DNA from: Lysinibacillus sp. B2A1
Lineage (GTDB): Bacteria; Bacillota; Bacilli; Bacillales_A; Planococcaceae
Direction: 5' to 3'
NCBI GenBank assembly: GCA_002973635.1
Contig: CP027224.1
Location: 6,001 to 70,000 of the forward strand
Length of the DNA: 64,000 nt
A program made the position numbers and the translations under genes. Below, one piece after another: positions 10,283 through 22,913 of the stretch; position 1 is the stretch's first letter, and each line of letters starts with the position of its first letter. Below the pieces are notes generated by a model. It was not told the origin of the DNA, ran no database searches, and saw nothing but the letters and a program-made list of their open reading frames with translations.

Positions 10283-11176
10283 TTGTGGATTGATGGTGTT
10301 TTTTCTGGTGGTGGTTTAAAGGGGTTTGCACTAGTTGGCGCGTATCAAGTGTTAGAAGCTGAAAATTTCCGCTTTAAACGGGTAGCTGGAACGAGTGCTG
10401 GGGCTATTCTAGCTGCTTTTATTGCTGCAGGTTATAGCGGAAAAGAAATTCAAACAATGTTAGAAGAATTGGATGTACCTTCATTATTAGATTCAAGGAA
10501 AACCATTTTATCATTCCCGTTTATGAAATGGGTTAATGTATATAACCATTTAGGTTTATATAAAGGAAAAGCTCTAGAAAAATGGTTTTTTCAAAAATTA
10601 GCTGCAAAAGGTGTTTATACATTTGGAGATTTACCGAGGGATTCTTTAAAATTAGTTGCTTCTGACTTAACAAATGGAAGAATGATTGTTTTGCCCGATG
10701 ATTTACACAGATATCATATTGATGCAAATAACTTCTCAGTTGCATGTGCTTTACGAATGAGCTGTGGCATTCCCTTTTTTTTTGAACCTGTTACCTTAAA
10801 AACAGGCAAAGGAGAATCCATAATTGTAGATGGCGGTGTTTTGAGTAATTTTCCGTTATGGATATTTGACGATAAAGAGGGAAGGAAAGTAAGACCAATT
10901 CTAGGACTTAAATTGAGTAGACGTAGAGAAGAACAATGTCCACACGAAATAAAAAATGGCTTGAATTTATTTGAAGCCTTATTCTCGACTATGAAAGACG
11001 CTCATGATGAGAGGTATATATCAAGAAGACATGAAAGAGATATTATTTTCATTCCTGTCGAAGATTATAGTGCAACACAATTTGATTTAGATGAGGAGAC
11101 TAAGGAAACTCTTTTAGAAATTGGACGGAATCGTACAATTCAATTTTTAAGAACGTGGCCAAGGTTCAGATTATAA
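10283..11176 (+). CDS. Patatin-like phospholipase family protein
   Basis: 297 residues. It predicts an intracellular lipid acyl hydrolase with the Ser-Asp dyad of patatins: oxyanion-hole GGGLKG (9-14), nucleophile S38 in GTSAG, and D183 in DGG (183-185). The start is TTG at 10283, with GGAGAGG five bases upstream and the conserved WIDGVFSGGG beginning immediately. It is intact, unlike its neighbours to the left. It ends 27 bases before the promoter of the second rRNA locus with no terminator in between. Substrate is unknown. Confidence 0.9.
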   Translation: MWIDGVFSGGGLKGFALVGAYQVLEAENFRFKRVAGTSAGAILAAFIAAGYSGKEIQTMLEELDVPSLLDSRKTILSFPFMKWVNVYNHLGLYKGKALEKWFFQKLAAKGVYTFGDLPRDSLKLVASDLTNGRMIVLPDDLHRYHIDANNFSVACALRMSCGIPFFFEPVTLKTGKGESIIVDGGVLSNFPLWIFDDKEGRKVRPILGLKLSRRREEQCPHEIKNGLNLFEALFSTMKDAHDERYISRRHERDIIFIPVEDYSATQFDLDEETKETLLEIGRNRTIQFLRTWPRFRL

Positions 11177-11203
11177 AATTTGAAAAAGAATTATTAAAAA
11201 CTA

Positions 11204-11232
11204 TTGACGTTCTTTATAACCAATGTTATTAT
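11204..11232 (+). promoter_or_regulatory. rRNA promoter P1, second locus
   Basis: TTGACG, a 17-base spacer, then TATTAT (11227-11232). Confidence 0.8.
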
Positions 11233-11286
11233 ATAAAAGTTGCTGCTGAAACACGCAACTAGAAAAATATAAAATAAAATAACTGT

Positions 11287-11315
11287 TTGACATTATCATA
11301 TAAACATGTTATTAT
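11287..11315 (+). promoter_or_regulatory. rRNA promoter P2, second locus
   Basis: TTGACA, a 17-base spacer, then TATTAT (11310-11315). It is in tandem 83 bases after P1, as is usual for rRNA operons, and the segment after each -10 repeats (ATAAAAGTT). Confidence 0.85.
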
Positions 11316-11485
11316 ATAAAAGTTAACTCTTAACAAAGAGAGATTTTATAAATGAACCTTGAAAACTGAACAAGCAAAACGTAATCAATAAAGTTTTTAG
11401 TAGCTAGCTTCTGCTAGTGAACAAAACAAAAATTTTGGACATCAAAATTGATGCCAGCAAAACAATTTGAGCTAATCAAATTTCT

Positions 11486-12404
<919 letters not shown>

Positions 12405-12589
12405 ACATGTTTGAAGCATTCAATGCACCGTTTATCCAGTTTTGAAAGAATAAACTTTCATCAAGGGTTTCAAGATACGAGTAGTTCGAGGAAGCAATGG
12501 AGAGAGGGAAAGAGCGTACTCAGGTACGTGACTGACTGAATGACTGAAGCTGACGAAGAAATGCGACGTATATTGAAAGCCGATAATAG

Positions 12590-12705
12590 TCTAGTGATGA
12601 TGGCAAAGAGGTCACACCCGTTCCCATACCGAACACGGAAGTTAAGCTCTTTAGCGCCGATGGTAGTTGGGGGCTTCCCCCTGTGAGAGTAGGACATTGC
12701 TAGGC
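12590..12705 (+). rRNA. 5S rRNA (second locus)
   Basis: 116 nt, identical to the first 5S. The 23S-5S spacer is similar to that of the first locus, with small differences. Confidence 0.95.
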
Positions 12706-12739
12706 AAAAACAGTCAACTGTGTGTTGGCTGTTTTTTTA
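12706..12739 (+). terminator. Terminator after 5S, second rRNA locus
   Basis: Same AAACAGTCAAC / GTTGGCTGTTT stem and T-run as at 8009. Confidence 0.92.
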
Positions 12740-12960
12740 TTTTTAATGAATAAATTTTTACCAATTTATCAGCTTTTTTACAAAAAAATATCCAAAAAAC
12801 TAAATATAGCAGCGTACAAAGTAGTTTTTAGATACTAAATAAAGTAGAAGAATTTAAAATTTAGAACTTATCATCATCATTTATTTGAAGAGCTAAGTGG
12901 GAATTCATTGCTAAATTTACTGCCTTTAAAAATCTGAATTGTCTTTCTTTTATAAGTTTC

Positions 12961-12989
12961 TTGACAGTAGCTTAGCACGTTGTTAATCT
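12961..12989 (+). promoter_or_regulatory. Probable guaB promoter
   Basis: TTGACA (12961), a 17-base spacer, and TAATCT preceded by a TG extension. No purine riboswitch was seen between it and the start codon; the rest of 12740-12960 shows nothing recognisable. Confidence 0.5.
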
Positions 12990-13015
12990 TACAATTAATA
13001 TTCTTTTAACTATAG

Positions 13016-14494
<1,479 letters not shown>

Positions 14495-14515
14495 TATATT
14501 ACTAGCAACTTTTAT

Positions 14516-14557
14516 GCTCTCGAATCGTCTACAAAGATGGCGCGAGAGCTTTTTTTA
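14516..14557 (+). terminator. guaB terminator
   Basis: GCTCTCG / CGAGAGC stem with an inner CGTCT / AGATG helix, then seven T. Confidence 0.9.
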
Positions 14558-14634
14558 TGTTAGAGAGTACCCACGTAAGTTACTATCTGTGATAAAATGT
14601 CGTGGACAAGATTATTTTTTGGAGGGTTTTAAAG

Positions 14635-15966
14635 GTGAAAAAGACAATGAATACCGTCATTCGCTTGCTCCTAATCCCTGTTTTGTTATTTAGTTTGTTT
14701 GCAGGTATTCCTGTGAAGGCAAATGCAGAAACAGATTTAGGACTACACGTGGATGCTGCGATTTTAATTGACGCAGATTCAGGAAAAATTTTATATGAAC
14801 AAAATGCAGATACTTCACTAGGTATTGCAAGTATGACAAAAATGATGACAGAATACCTGTTATTGGACGCAATTGATGCAGGTACAGTTAAGTGGGATCA
14901 GGAATATCATGTAACTGATTATACGTATCGTATGTCACAAAACCGTGCGTTAAGTAATGTACCATTACGTAGGGATGGAACTTACACAATTCGTGAATTA
15001 TATGAAGCAATGGCGATCTATTCAGCTAATGCTGCTACAGTAGGTATTGCAGAAACAATTGCTGGTACTGAAGCTGAGTTTTTAAAACTGATGAATAAAA
15101 AGGCTGAAGAGCTTGGTCTTAAAGACTATAAATTCGTGAACTCTACTGGACTTAACAATGCAGATTTATTTGGAATGCATCCAGCTGGTACTGGGCCAGA
15201 AGATGAAAACGTGATGCCTGCTAAATCTGTAGCCAAACTAGCATATCATTTACTTAAAGATCATCCAAACGTATTAGAAACATCTAAAATTGCAGAAAAG
15301 ACGTTCCGTGAAGGTACAGATGATAGAATTGAAATGAGAAACTGGAACTTAATGTTGCCTGGATTAGTGCACCAGTATGAAGGTGTTGATGGATTAAAAA
15401 CTGGTACAACAAACTTTGCTGGACATTGCTTTACAGGTACTGCAGAGCGTAATGGTACACGTTTAATTTCTGTTGTTATGAAGGCTGTAGATGCAAAAGG
15501 GCAGGAATCAAAAAAAGCTCGATTCGACGAAACAGCTAAATTATTTAACTACGGCTTCTCACAATTCTCAAAACAAGAAATTATTCCAGCGAAGTATACG
15601 TTTAAAGATCAGAAAACAGTAAAAGTTACAAAAGGTAAAGAAAAGAAAGTAGCAATTGCTGTAAAAGAACCTGTATCTTTTATGATGAAGTCATCTGATA
15701 AAGATTTATATAAACCGAAACTTGTTTTAGATAAAAAGAGTTTAGAAGCAGAGGTTAAAAAGGATACAGTTGTCGGAAAGGTAGTTATTGAGCGCTCAGA
15801 GGGCACCGATTACGGTTTCATTGATGGTAAGGAACTAAAAGCTGATGTTGTCACTACAGAGGCTGTGGAGCGTGCTAGTGGCATCTCATTATTCTTCCAA
15901 GGTATAGGTAACTTCTTTGGCAACTTATGGGGTGGTATTTCCGACTTTGTTGGCGGCTTATTTTAA
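14635..15966 (+). CDS. dacA: D-alanyl-D-alanine carboxypeptidase (PBP5 type)
   Basis: 443 residues from GTG 14635, chosen because GGAGGG lies eight bases upstream and the product then starts with a signal peptide (MKKTMNTVIRLLLIPV...KANA); an in-frame ATG at 14602 would spoil it. It trims the terminal D-Ala from peptidoglycan stem peptides. Motifs: SMTK (S66, K69), SAN (130-132), KTG (255-257). The C-terminus is an aromatic amphipathic helix (ISLFFQGIGNFFGNL) that anchors such enzymes to the membrane. It lies downstream of guaB with its own terminator. Confidence 0.96.
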   Translation: MKKTMNTVIRLLLIPVLLFSLFAGIPVKANAETDLGLHVDAAILIDADSGKILYEQNADTSLGIASMTKMMTEYLLLDAIDAGTVKWDQEYHVTDYTYRMSQNRALSNVPLRRDGTYTIRELYEAMAIYSANAATVGIAETIAGTEAEFLKLMNKKAEELGLKDYKFVNSTGLNNADLFGMHPAGTGPEDENVMPAKSVAKLAYHLLKDHPNVLETSKIAEKTFREGTDDRIEMRNWNLMLPGLVHQYEGVDGLKTGTTNFAGHCFTGTAERNGTRLISVVMKAVDAKGQESKKARFDETAKLFNYGFSQFSKQEIIPAKYTFKDQKTVKVTKGKEKKVAIAVKEPVSFMMKSSDKDLYKPKLVLDKKSLEAEVKKDTVVGKVVIERSEGTDYGFIDGKELKADVVTTEAVERASGISLFFQGIGNFFGNLWGGISDFVGGLF

Positions 15967-15980
15967 TAATCAATCATTCA

Positions 15981-16010
15981 AGAACACGTAAATCATTACG
16001 TGTTCTTTTT
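15981..16010 (+). terminator. dacA terminator
   Basis: AGAACACGTA / TACGTGTTCT stem followed by TTTT. Confidence 0.9.
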
Positions 16011-16061
16011 CACGTTTTAGTACATTACTGCATACGCTAATAGGCGAAAGGATGTGGCTAA

Positions 16062-17900
16062 ATGTGTGGGATTACAGGATGGGCTAGCTTTCAAAAAGAT
16101 TTAAGAACAAGTGAAGAAATCATCAAGTTGATGGCCCAAACTTTAAATAAACGCGGTCCAGATGATGAAAATATTTGGTGTAATGAGCATATAGCATTTG
16201 GCCATCGAAGGTTAGCCGTTATCGATTTAATAGGCGGCAAGCAACCAATGATGAAAAGTCATGAAGGTGCAAATTATGTCATGACATACAATGGCGAGCT
16301 TTATAATACAGAGGAATTACGTAAGGAGCTTCAAAATCGAGGATATACTTTTACTACACATTCAGATACGGAAGTTTTGCTAACGGCTTATATTGAATGG
16401 AAAGAGCAATGTGTAAATTTTTTAAATGGTATCTTTGCTTTTGGGGTGTGGGATGAACAATTACAATCACTATTTTTATGTAGAGATCGACTTGGGGTAA
16501 AACCTTTGTATTTTACAGAGCAACAAGGTAGTTTGCTTTTTGCATCTGAGGTAAAAGCATTATTAGCACATCCTGAGGTGAAAGCAACTGTAAATGCAGA
16601 GGGATTAGCCAATATTATGGCTGTAGGGCCTTCTAGAACACCAGGAAAGGCGCTTTTTCAAAATATTAATGAATTGCGCCCTGGATATGCAATGCGTTTC
16701 TCAAGGGAAGGTATGCGAATTTGGCAATATTGGCGTTTGCAGAGCGAGCATCATAATGAATCTTTAGAAGATACAGTAGATCATGTCCGTTTTTTACTGA
16801 CTGATGCAATTGAACGTCAGCTTGTTTCGGATGTACCAATTTGTACCTTTCTTTCAGGTGGCTTAGATTCTAGTATTATTACAGGCATTGCAGCGAACAG
16901 TTTTCAGCAAAAGGGGAAAGATAGGCTTCATACGTACTCTATTGATTATGAGGATAATGAGCGTTTTTTTAATCCACATGCATTTCAAACATCGACAGAC
17001 ACTTATTGGATTGAACAGATGACAAATACATTTAAAACAGATCATCATGCTGAGGAAATCTCGCAACAGCAATTAATTGATTTGTTAGTGGAATCTGTAA
17101 TTGTTAGAGATTCACCAGGAATGGCAGATGTAGATTCATCACTACTATGGTTTTGCCGAAAAATCAAAAGGGACTTTACAGTTGCATTATCAGGTGAATG
17201 TGCAGATGAAATCTTTGGTGGATATCCATGGTTTACGGAGACGACAACAGGTTTCCCTTGGATTCGTTCACTTGCTGAAAGGACAACAATGCTACAAGAT
17301 CGATGGCGTAAGAAATTAGCAGTTGAATCATATGCACAACATGTTTATACACAAACAATAGCGGAGTTACCATATTTCGAAGGAGAAGGTATGGAGGAAG
17401 CAAGGCATCGTGAAATGTTTTATTTAAATATGGTGTGGTTTATGCAAACATTGTTGGAACGAAAAGATCGTATGAGTATGGGAGCAAGTCTTGAGGTTCG
17501 TGTTCCATTTGCTGATCATCGTCTTGTGGAATATACATGGAATATTCCTTGGGAAATGAAAAATTTAGGTGGAATGGAAAAGGGATTACTTCGAAAAGCA
17601 ATGGACCACTTATTGCCCAAAGAAGTATTGTATCGTAAAAAGAATCCGTATCCTAAAACCTATCATCCGCTTTATACGATGGGTGTTCAAAAATGGCTAG
17701 GAGAAATAATGAAGGATAAAAATTCGATTCTTCATGAATTATTTGAAAGGCAGAAGCTGATTGAGCTAATTGAATCTGGTGGTAGCTCTTTTAAAGTTCC
17801 TTGGTACGGACAATTAATGGCAGGGCCTCAACTTTTGGCATATCTAGGGCAAATTCATACATGGTTTGAACATTATAATATTCAATTAATTGAGTCCTAA
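16062..17900 (+). CDS. asnO: Asparagine synthase, glutamine-hydrolysing
   Basis: 612 residues. It makes asparagine from aspartate, ATP and glutamine. The N-terminal class II glutaminase domain has nucleophile C2 (MCGITGW), YNGELYN (75-81) and SDTE (101-104). The synthetase domain has the PP-loop SGGLDS (265-270). Sequence and length resemble B. subtilis AsnO, the sporulation-associated paralogue, more than AsnB. B. subtilis has no such gene here, so this is an insertion between dacA and the pdx genes. Confidence 0.88.
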   Translation: MCGITGWASFQKDLRTSEEIIKLMAQTLNKRGPDDENIWCNEHIAFGHRRLAVIDLIGGKQPMMKSHEGANYVMTYNGELYNTEELRKELQNRGYTFTTHSDTEVLLTAYIEWKEQCVNFLNGIFAFGVWDEQLQSLFLCRDRLGVKPLYFTEQQGSLLFASEVKALLAHPEVKATVNAEGLANIMAVGPSRTPGKALFQNINELRPGYAMRFSREGMRIWQYWRLQSEHHNESLEDTVDHVRFLLTDAIERQLVSDVPICTFLSGGLDSSIITGIAANSFQQKGKDRLHTYSIDYEDNERFFNPHAFQTSTDTYWIEQMTNTFKTDHHAEEISQQQLIDLLVESVIVRDSPGMADVDSSLLWFCRKIKRDFTVALSGECADEIFGGYPWFTETTTGFPWIRSLAERTTMLQDRWRKKLAVESYAQHVYTQTIAELPYFEGEGMEEARHREMFYLNMVWFMQTLLERKDRMSMGASLEVRVPFADHRLVEYTWNIPWEMKNLGGMEKGLLRKAMDHLLPKEVLYRKKNPYPKTYHPLYTMGVQKWLGEIMKDKNSILHELFERQKLIELIESGGSSFKVPWYGQLMAGPQLLAYLGQIHTWFEHYNIQLIES

Positions 17901-17910
17901 TTTGAAAGAA

Positions 17911-17957
17911 ACACCAATCAGCCTGCATTTTAACGTGAGGCTGATTGGTGCTTTTTT
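17911..17957. terminator. Bidirectional terminator between asnO and pdxR
   Basis: CACCAATCAGCCT / AGGCTGATTGGTG with a T-run on the plus strand. The pdxR stop (17930-17932) lies in its loop, so the hairpin overlaps the last pdxR codons. Confidence 0.88.
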
Positions 17958-19351
17958 ATATCCCAACAATCCATAAGTTTCTCAATGGATTGTTCAATTT
18001 CATGTACAGGTATACCTCCAAAGCCTAGTAAAAATTGAGCCTGCGATGTTACAGTGCGATCTAGGCGGTAGTCCGATAATGGATAAATACCAATCTCTGC
18101 ATTAGAGGCGAGCTCTTGTAAATGCTTTTCAGTTAGTGCATGCTGTACCTCTAATAATATATGCATCCCTGCTTGCTCTCCAGTAATTTTAATTTGATTA
18201 GAATAGTTTTCTAAAATAGAAGTTAGCTTATCGTGTTTTTTACGGTAAATTTTCCTCATCCGGTTTAAATGTTTAGCAAAATGACCATCCCGCATGAAAT
18301 TAGCAACAATATGTTGATCGAATCTAGGTACTGTTGATGAATAGTAATTAAATACGTCATTATAGGTTGCCAGCAATTTTGGCGGGAGAACAAAATAAGC
18401 TACTCGCAAGGATGGCATTAATGATTTTGTAAAGGTACTCATATAAATGACTTTATCGTTTCGATCAAGTGCGTGTAGAGCAGGAATTGGTTTCCCAGTA
18501 TAACGAAATTCAGAATCATAGTCATCCTCAATTATATAGCGAGAGGTACTCTGCGCAGCCCAATTTAATGCCTGTGCACGTCTTGTAGCTGACAATACTG
18601 CACCTGTTGGAAACTGATGAGATGGTGTGATATATACAACGTCAGCGCTCGTTTTTTCGAGTTCATGAATTAAGATGCCCTCATCATCAACAGTAATTGG
18701 GTAGACCTTTCGTTTATGCTGAGAAAACATACGATGTACAGCTGGATAACCAGGATTTTCAAGAGCAAAGTAAGTGTCATCACTAAAGAGGCGTAAAATC
18801 ATTGGAAGTAGCTGCTCTGTCCCTGAACCCACAACTATTTGCTCAGGACTACAAACAACTCCACGAGATTGATATAAATAATTAGCAATCTCAGTACGTA
18901 AAGAAAGCTCTCCCTGAGGTTCCCCAGTTAATAATAATTCCTTTGAGGTATCATCAAAAAGCTCTTTTGCATATTTGCGCCATGTTTGAAATGGAAATGC
19001 ATGAATATCGATAGAAGCAGGATTAAAATCTATTTTGTATGTTTTTTTCTTAGGTAGCTCACTTAAGGAAGCTACTGTGTCCTGATGAATATAGGGAAGC
19101 TCGTCAATCTCCTCTACAAAATACCCAACGCGTGCTTTAGACATTATATAGCCCTCAGCTAATAGTTGTGCATATGCAATTTCAATTGTTGTTTGAGAAA
19201 TATTCAAAAAATCGGATAATTTTCTTTTTGATGGCAATTTTTCCCCTACTGAAATTTTCTTTGTAATGATAGCTTCTTTAATGCCGCTATAAAGCTGATC
19301 ATAGAGCGGTTTTCCACCATCTTTTTCTAGCTGAAATAATAGCATGTCCAC
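17930..19351 (-). CDS. pdxR: MocR/GabR-family regulator, probable PdxR activator of pdxST
   Basis: 473 residues from GTG 19351, which has AGGAGG ten bases upstream; the longer frame to 19411 lacks a site. The N-terminal GntR-type winged helix (about 15-80, PLYDQLYSGIKEAI...LPSKRKLSDFL) is followed by a type I aminotransferase-like domain with the PLP-lysine region STFTKSLMPSLR. Such proteins sense PLP. It diverges from pdxS, the usual arrangement for PdxR, which in other Gram-positives activates pdxST when vitamin B6 is low and represses itself. The role is inferred from family and position. Confidence 0.88.
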   Translation of the reverse strand: MDMLLFQLEKDGGKPLYDQLYSGIKEAIITKKISVGEKLPSKRKLSDFLNISQTTIEIAYAQLLAEGYIMSKARVGYFVEEIDELPYIHQDTVASLSELPKKKTYKIDFNPASIDIHAFPFQTWRKYAKELFDDTSKELLLTGEPQGELSLRTEIANYLYQSRGVVCSPEQIVVGSGTEQLLPMILRLFSDDTYFALENPGYPAVHRMFSQHKRKVYPITVDDEGILIHELEKTSADVVYITPSHQFPTGAVLSATRRAQALNWAAQSTSRYIIEDDYDSEFRYTGKPIPALHALDRNDKVIYMSTFTKSLMPSLRVAYFVLPPKLLATYNDVFNYYSSTVPRFDQHIVANFMRDGHFAKHLNRMRKIYRKKHDKLTSILENYSNQIKITGEQAGMHILLEVQHALTEKHLQELASNAEIGIYPLSDYRLDRTVTSQAQFLLGFGGIPVHEIEQSIEKLMDCWDIKKHQSASR

Positions 19352-19455
19352 GTTTACTTTTCCTCCTGACCTTATAGATATTAATAAAACTGGATATTTT
19401 GATATAGTCAATTTCCATTATACTAGACTTCATCATAAAGGTGGAGGTTAGAAAC
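19352..19455. promoter_or_regulatory. pdxR-pdxS divergent control region
   Basis: 104 bases. AT-rich repeats of the form ATAGATATT / TGGATATTT / TTGATATAG lie between the two ribosome binding sites, with a possible pdxS -10 TATACT at 19419-19424. No -35 stands at proper spacing, as expected for an activator-dependent promoter. The operator is not defined. Confidence 0.45.
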
Positions 19456-20340
19456 ATGAAACAAACAGGCACAGAGCTAGTAAAAAGAGGTATGGCTGAA
19501 ATGCAAAAGGGTGGCGTTATTATGGACGTGATAAATGCAGAGCAGGCGAAAATTGCTGAAGCAGCAGGAGCTGTAGCTGTCATGGCATTAGAAAGGGTAC
19601 CATCAGATATTCGTAAGGCGGGTGGTGTTGCACGTATGGCTGATCCTAGAATTGTTGAGGAGGTTATGGGGGCTGTCTCTATTCCGGTGATGGCTAAGGC
19701 ACGTATAGGGCATATAGTCGAAGCAAGAATCTTAGAGGCAATGGGTGTTGATTATATTGATGAAAGTGAAGTATTAACACCTGCAGATGAAGAGTTTCAT
19801 TTATTAAAAAGTGATTACACTGTACCATTTGTTTGTGGTTGCCGCGATTTAGGAGAAGCTGCTCGACGCATTGGTGAGGGAGCTTCAATGCTGCGAACAA
19901 AGGGTGAACCAGGAACAGGGAATATTGTAGAGGCTGTACGTCATATTCGTAAAGTGAATGCGCAAGTTCGTAAGGTAGTTGGTATGACAGAGGATGAGCT
20001 AATGACAGAGGCTAAATTGCTTGGAGCCCCATTTGAATTATTAAGAGAAATTAAACGAAATGGGCGTTTACCAGTGGTGAATTTTGCAGCTGGTGGGGTC
20101 GCTACGCCTGCTGATGCTGCCTTAATGATGGAGCTTGGGGCTGACGGTGTGTTCGTTGGTTCTGGTATTTTTAAATCAGAAAATCCAGAGAAGTTTGCAA
20201 AGGCAATTGTAGAGGCTACTACACATTATAAGGATTATAAGCTTCTAGCAGAAATATCAAAAGAGCTAGGGGTTCCAATGAAAGGCATTGATATTGCACA
20301 GCTCAGTCAAAATGAGCGCATGCAAGAGCGAGGCTGGTAA
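19456..20340 (+). CDS. pdxS: Pyridoxal 5'-phosphate synthase, synthase subunit
   Basis: 294 residues from ATG 19456 behind GGTGGAGG, exactly the family length. It condenses ribose 5-phosphate, glyceraldehyde 3-phosphate and ammonia to PLP in a 12+12 complex with PdxT. The TIM-barrel lysines K81 (VMAKARIGH) and K149 (LRTKG) that carry the covalent intermediates are present. pdxT starts two bases after the stop. Confidence 0.98.
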   Translation: MKQTGTELVKRGMAEMQKGGVIMDVINAEQAKIAEAAGAVAVMALERVPSDIRKAGGVARMADPRIVEEVMGAVSIPVMAKARIGHIVEARILEAMGVDYIDESEVLTPADEEFHLLKSDYTVPFVCGCRDLGEAARRIGEGASMLRTKGEPGTGNIVEAVRHIRKVNAQVRKVVGMTEDELMTEAKLLGAPFELLREIKRNGRLPVVNFAAGGVATPADAALMMELGADGVFVGSGIFKSENPEKFAKAIVEATTHYKDYKLLAEISKELGVPMKGIDIAQLSQNERMQERGW

Positions 20341-20341
20341 A

Positions 20342-20905
20342 ATGAAACGAATTGGTGTATTAGCATTGCAGGGAGCGGTACGGGAGCACATGCAAATGTT
20401 AGAGTCACTAGACTGTGAGGTTGTCTTGGTAAAACGGCACAATGACTTACAGCAACTAGATGGACTTGTGCTACCTGGCGGGGAGAGTACAACAATGCGA
20501 AAATTGCTGAATCGATATGAGCTGTTGGAGCCAATTCGCACACTCGCAAAGACCGGATTGCCGATGTTTGGAACATGTGCAGGCTTAATTTTATTGGCAA
20601 ATGAAGTAGTGGACTATGAGCCGCATTTAGCGGTTATGAATGTAGCAGTAGCAAGAAATTCTTATGGACGACAGGTAGATAGCTTCGAAGTAGACCTCAA
20701 TATACCTAAAATAGGTAAAGCAATCCCTGCTGTTTTTATACGCGCACCTCATATTGTTTCAGTTGGCGAAGGTGTTGAAATTCTAGCAGAGCATGAAGGG
20801 AAGATTGTTTTAGCACAGGATGGTCATTTTTTAGGCTGTTCGTTTCATCCTGAATTAACAACTGATACACGTATTCTCAAATATTTTGTATCGTCTATGG
20901 TATGA
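20342..20905 (+). CDS. pdxT: Pyridoxal 5'-phosphate synthase, glutaminase subunit
   Basis: 187 residues from ATG 20342, chosen from the conserved MKRIGVLALQGAVREH; a longer in-frame start at 20288 lies inside pdxS. It is a class I glutamine amidotransferase that feeds ammonia to PdxS: GGEST (47-51), nucleophile C79 in GTCAG, and the C-terminal SFHPE His/Glu. Translationally coupled to pdxS. Confidence 0.97.
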   Translation: MKRIGVLALQGAVREHMQMLESLDCEVVLVKRHNDLQQLDGLVLPGGESTTMRKLLNRYELLEPIRTLAKTGLPMFGTCAGLILLANEVVDYEPHLAVMNVAVARNSYGRQVDSFEVDLNIPKIGKAIPAVFIRAPHIVSVGEGVEILAEHEGKIVLAQDGHFLGCSFHPELTTDTRILKYFVSSMV

Positions 20906-20906
20906 C

Positions 20907-20935
20907 TTGCAAAATCTTGTTTCGTATAGTACAGT
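20907..20935 (+). promoter_or_regulatory. Probable serS leader promoter
   Basis: TTGCAA, a 17-base spacer, then TACAGT. It overlaps the end of the pdxT gap and would start transcription just before the T-box structure. Confidence 0.5.
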
Positions 20936-20949
20936 ATGGATAAAATTTA

Positions 20950-21190
20950 AATAACTGAACACGATGATGGGAAGTAGTAACAGGCACGTTTTTTTTAGAG
21001 AGTCAGCGGTTGGTGGAAGCTGATAAAAACACTTGTGAATCCGTCCTGGAGTTGCGCAGTCGAAGTGAATGAAGTAGGCTGTCGCCGGCTGAAATGCCGT
21101 TATGAAATAAGTGGATTAGGCATGATGTCTAGTCAATTAGGGTGGCAACGCGGGTAGCTCTCGTCCCTTTTATGGGATGAGGGCTTTTTT
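20950..21190 (+). promoter_or_regulatory. T-box riboswitch, serine (serS leader)
   Basis: The T-box AGGGTGGCAACGCGGG is at 21139-21154. A stem I region carries GAGAGTCAGCGGTTGGTGGAAG. The specifier after GTGAA reads TCC (21040-21042), a serine codon. The TGGC of the T-box would pair with GCCA, fitting the G discriminator of tRNA-Ser. A competing terminator GCTCTCGTCCC / GGGATGAGGGC with T-run closes it (21157-21190). Uncharged tRNA-Ser would stop termination and switch on serS. Confidence 0.93.
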
Positions 21191-21242
21191 GTGTTCTCCT
21201 GACCTACTATTTCCCATCATTTGGAATCTACTGGAGGTATGA

Positions 21243-22526
<1,284 letters not shown>

Positions 22527-22599
22527 TTCTGGGTCGAAGTGACAAGTGCAGAGAATTAAAGAAGTAAATCTATTTCGCACTGAAAAGGTACCAAAACCG

Positions 22600-22637
22600 C
22601 ATTGATCTCACCACCTCTACAGGTGGTGAGATCAATG
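22600..22637. repeat. Perfect 17-bp inverted repeat
   Basis: CATTGATCTCACCACCT, four bases, then the exact reverse complement. No T-run follows on either strand. It lies 73 bases after serS. Confidence 0.85.
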
Positions 22638-22650
22638 AAGATAAAAAATA

Positions 22651-22694
22651 AGCTACCGTTGGAGATTTAATTCTCGATGGTAGCTTTTCTTTGT
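22651..22694 (+). terminator. Probable serS terminator
   Basis: AGCTACCGTTGGAGA / TCTCGATGGTAGCT imperfect stem followed by TTTCTTT. The remaining 22695-22913 shows no gene. Confidence 0.7.
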
Positions 22695-22913
22695 AAATCT
22701 TATTAATGGAGACGAACGTGGTGCTTTACAGAGATGGCTATGTTCATTAGAAATTGAGTAAATAATACCTTCAATAAAAGAATGAGATAAAATGGATTTA
22801 TTACCCAAATGAAATTAAACTGTCCATTCTATGGGGCTTTGATTAGTTTTTTCTACGAGGAAAGCTAAAATTACCTTCCTAGAAGTACGCTTTTTTTATA
22901 TAGGTATATTTAT

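Noticed and set aside
12470..12697. 75-codon minus-strand frame over the second 5S
   Set aside because: Antisense of the 5S gene and spacer.
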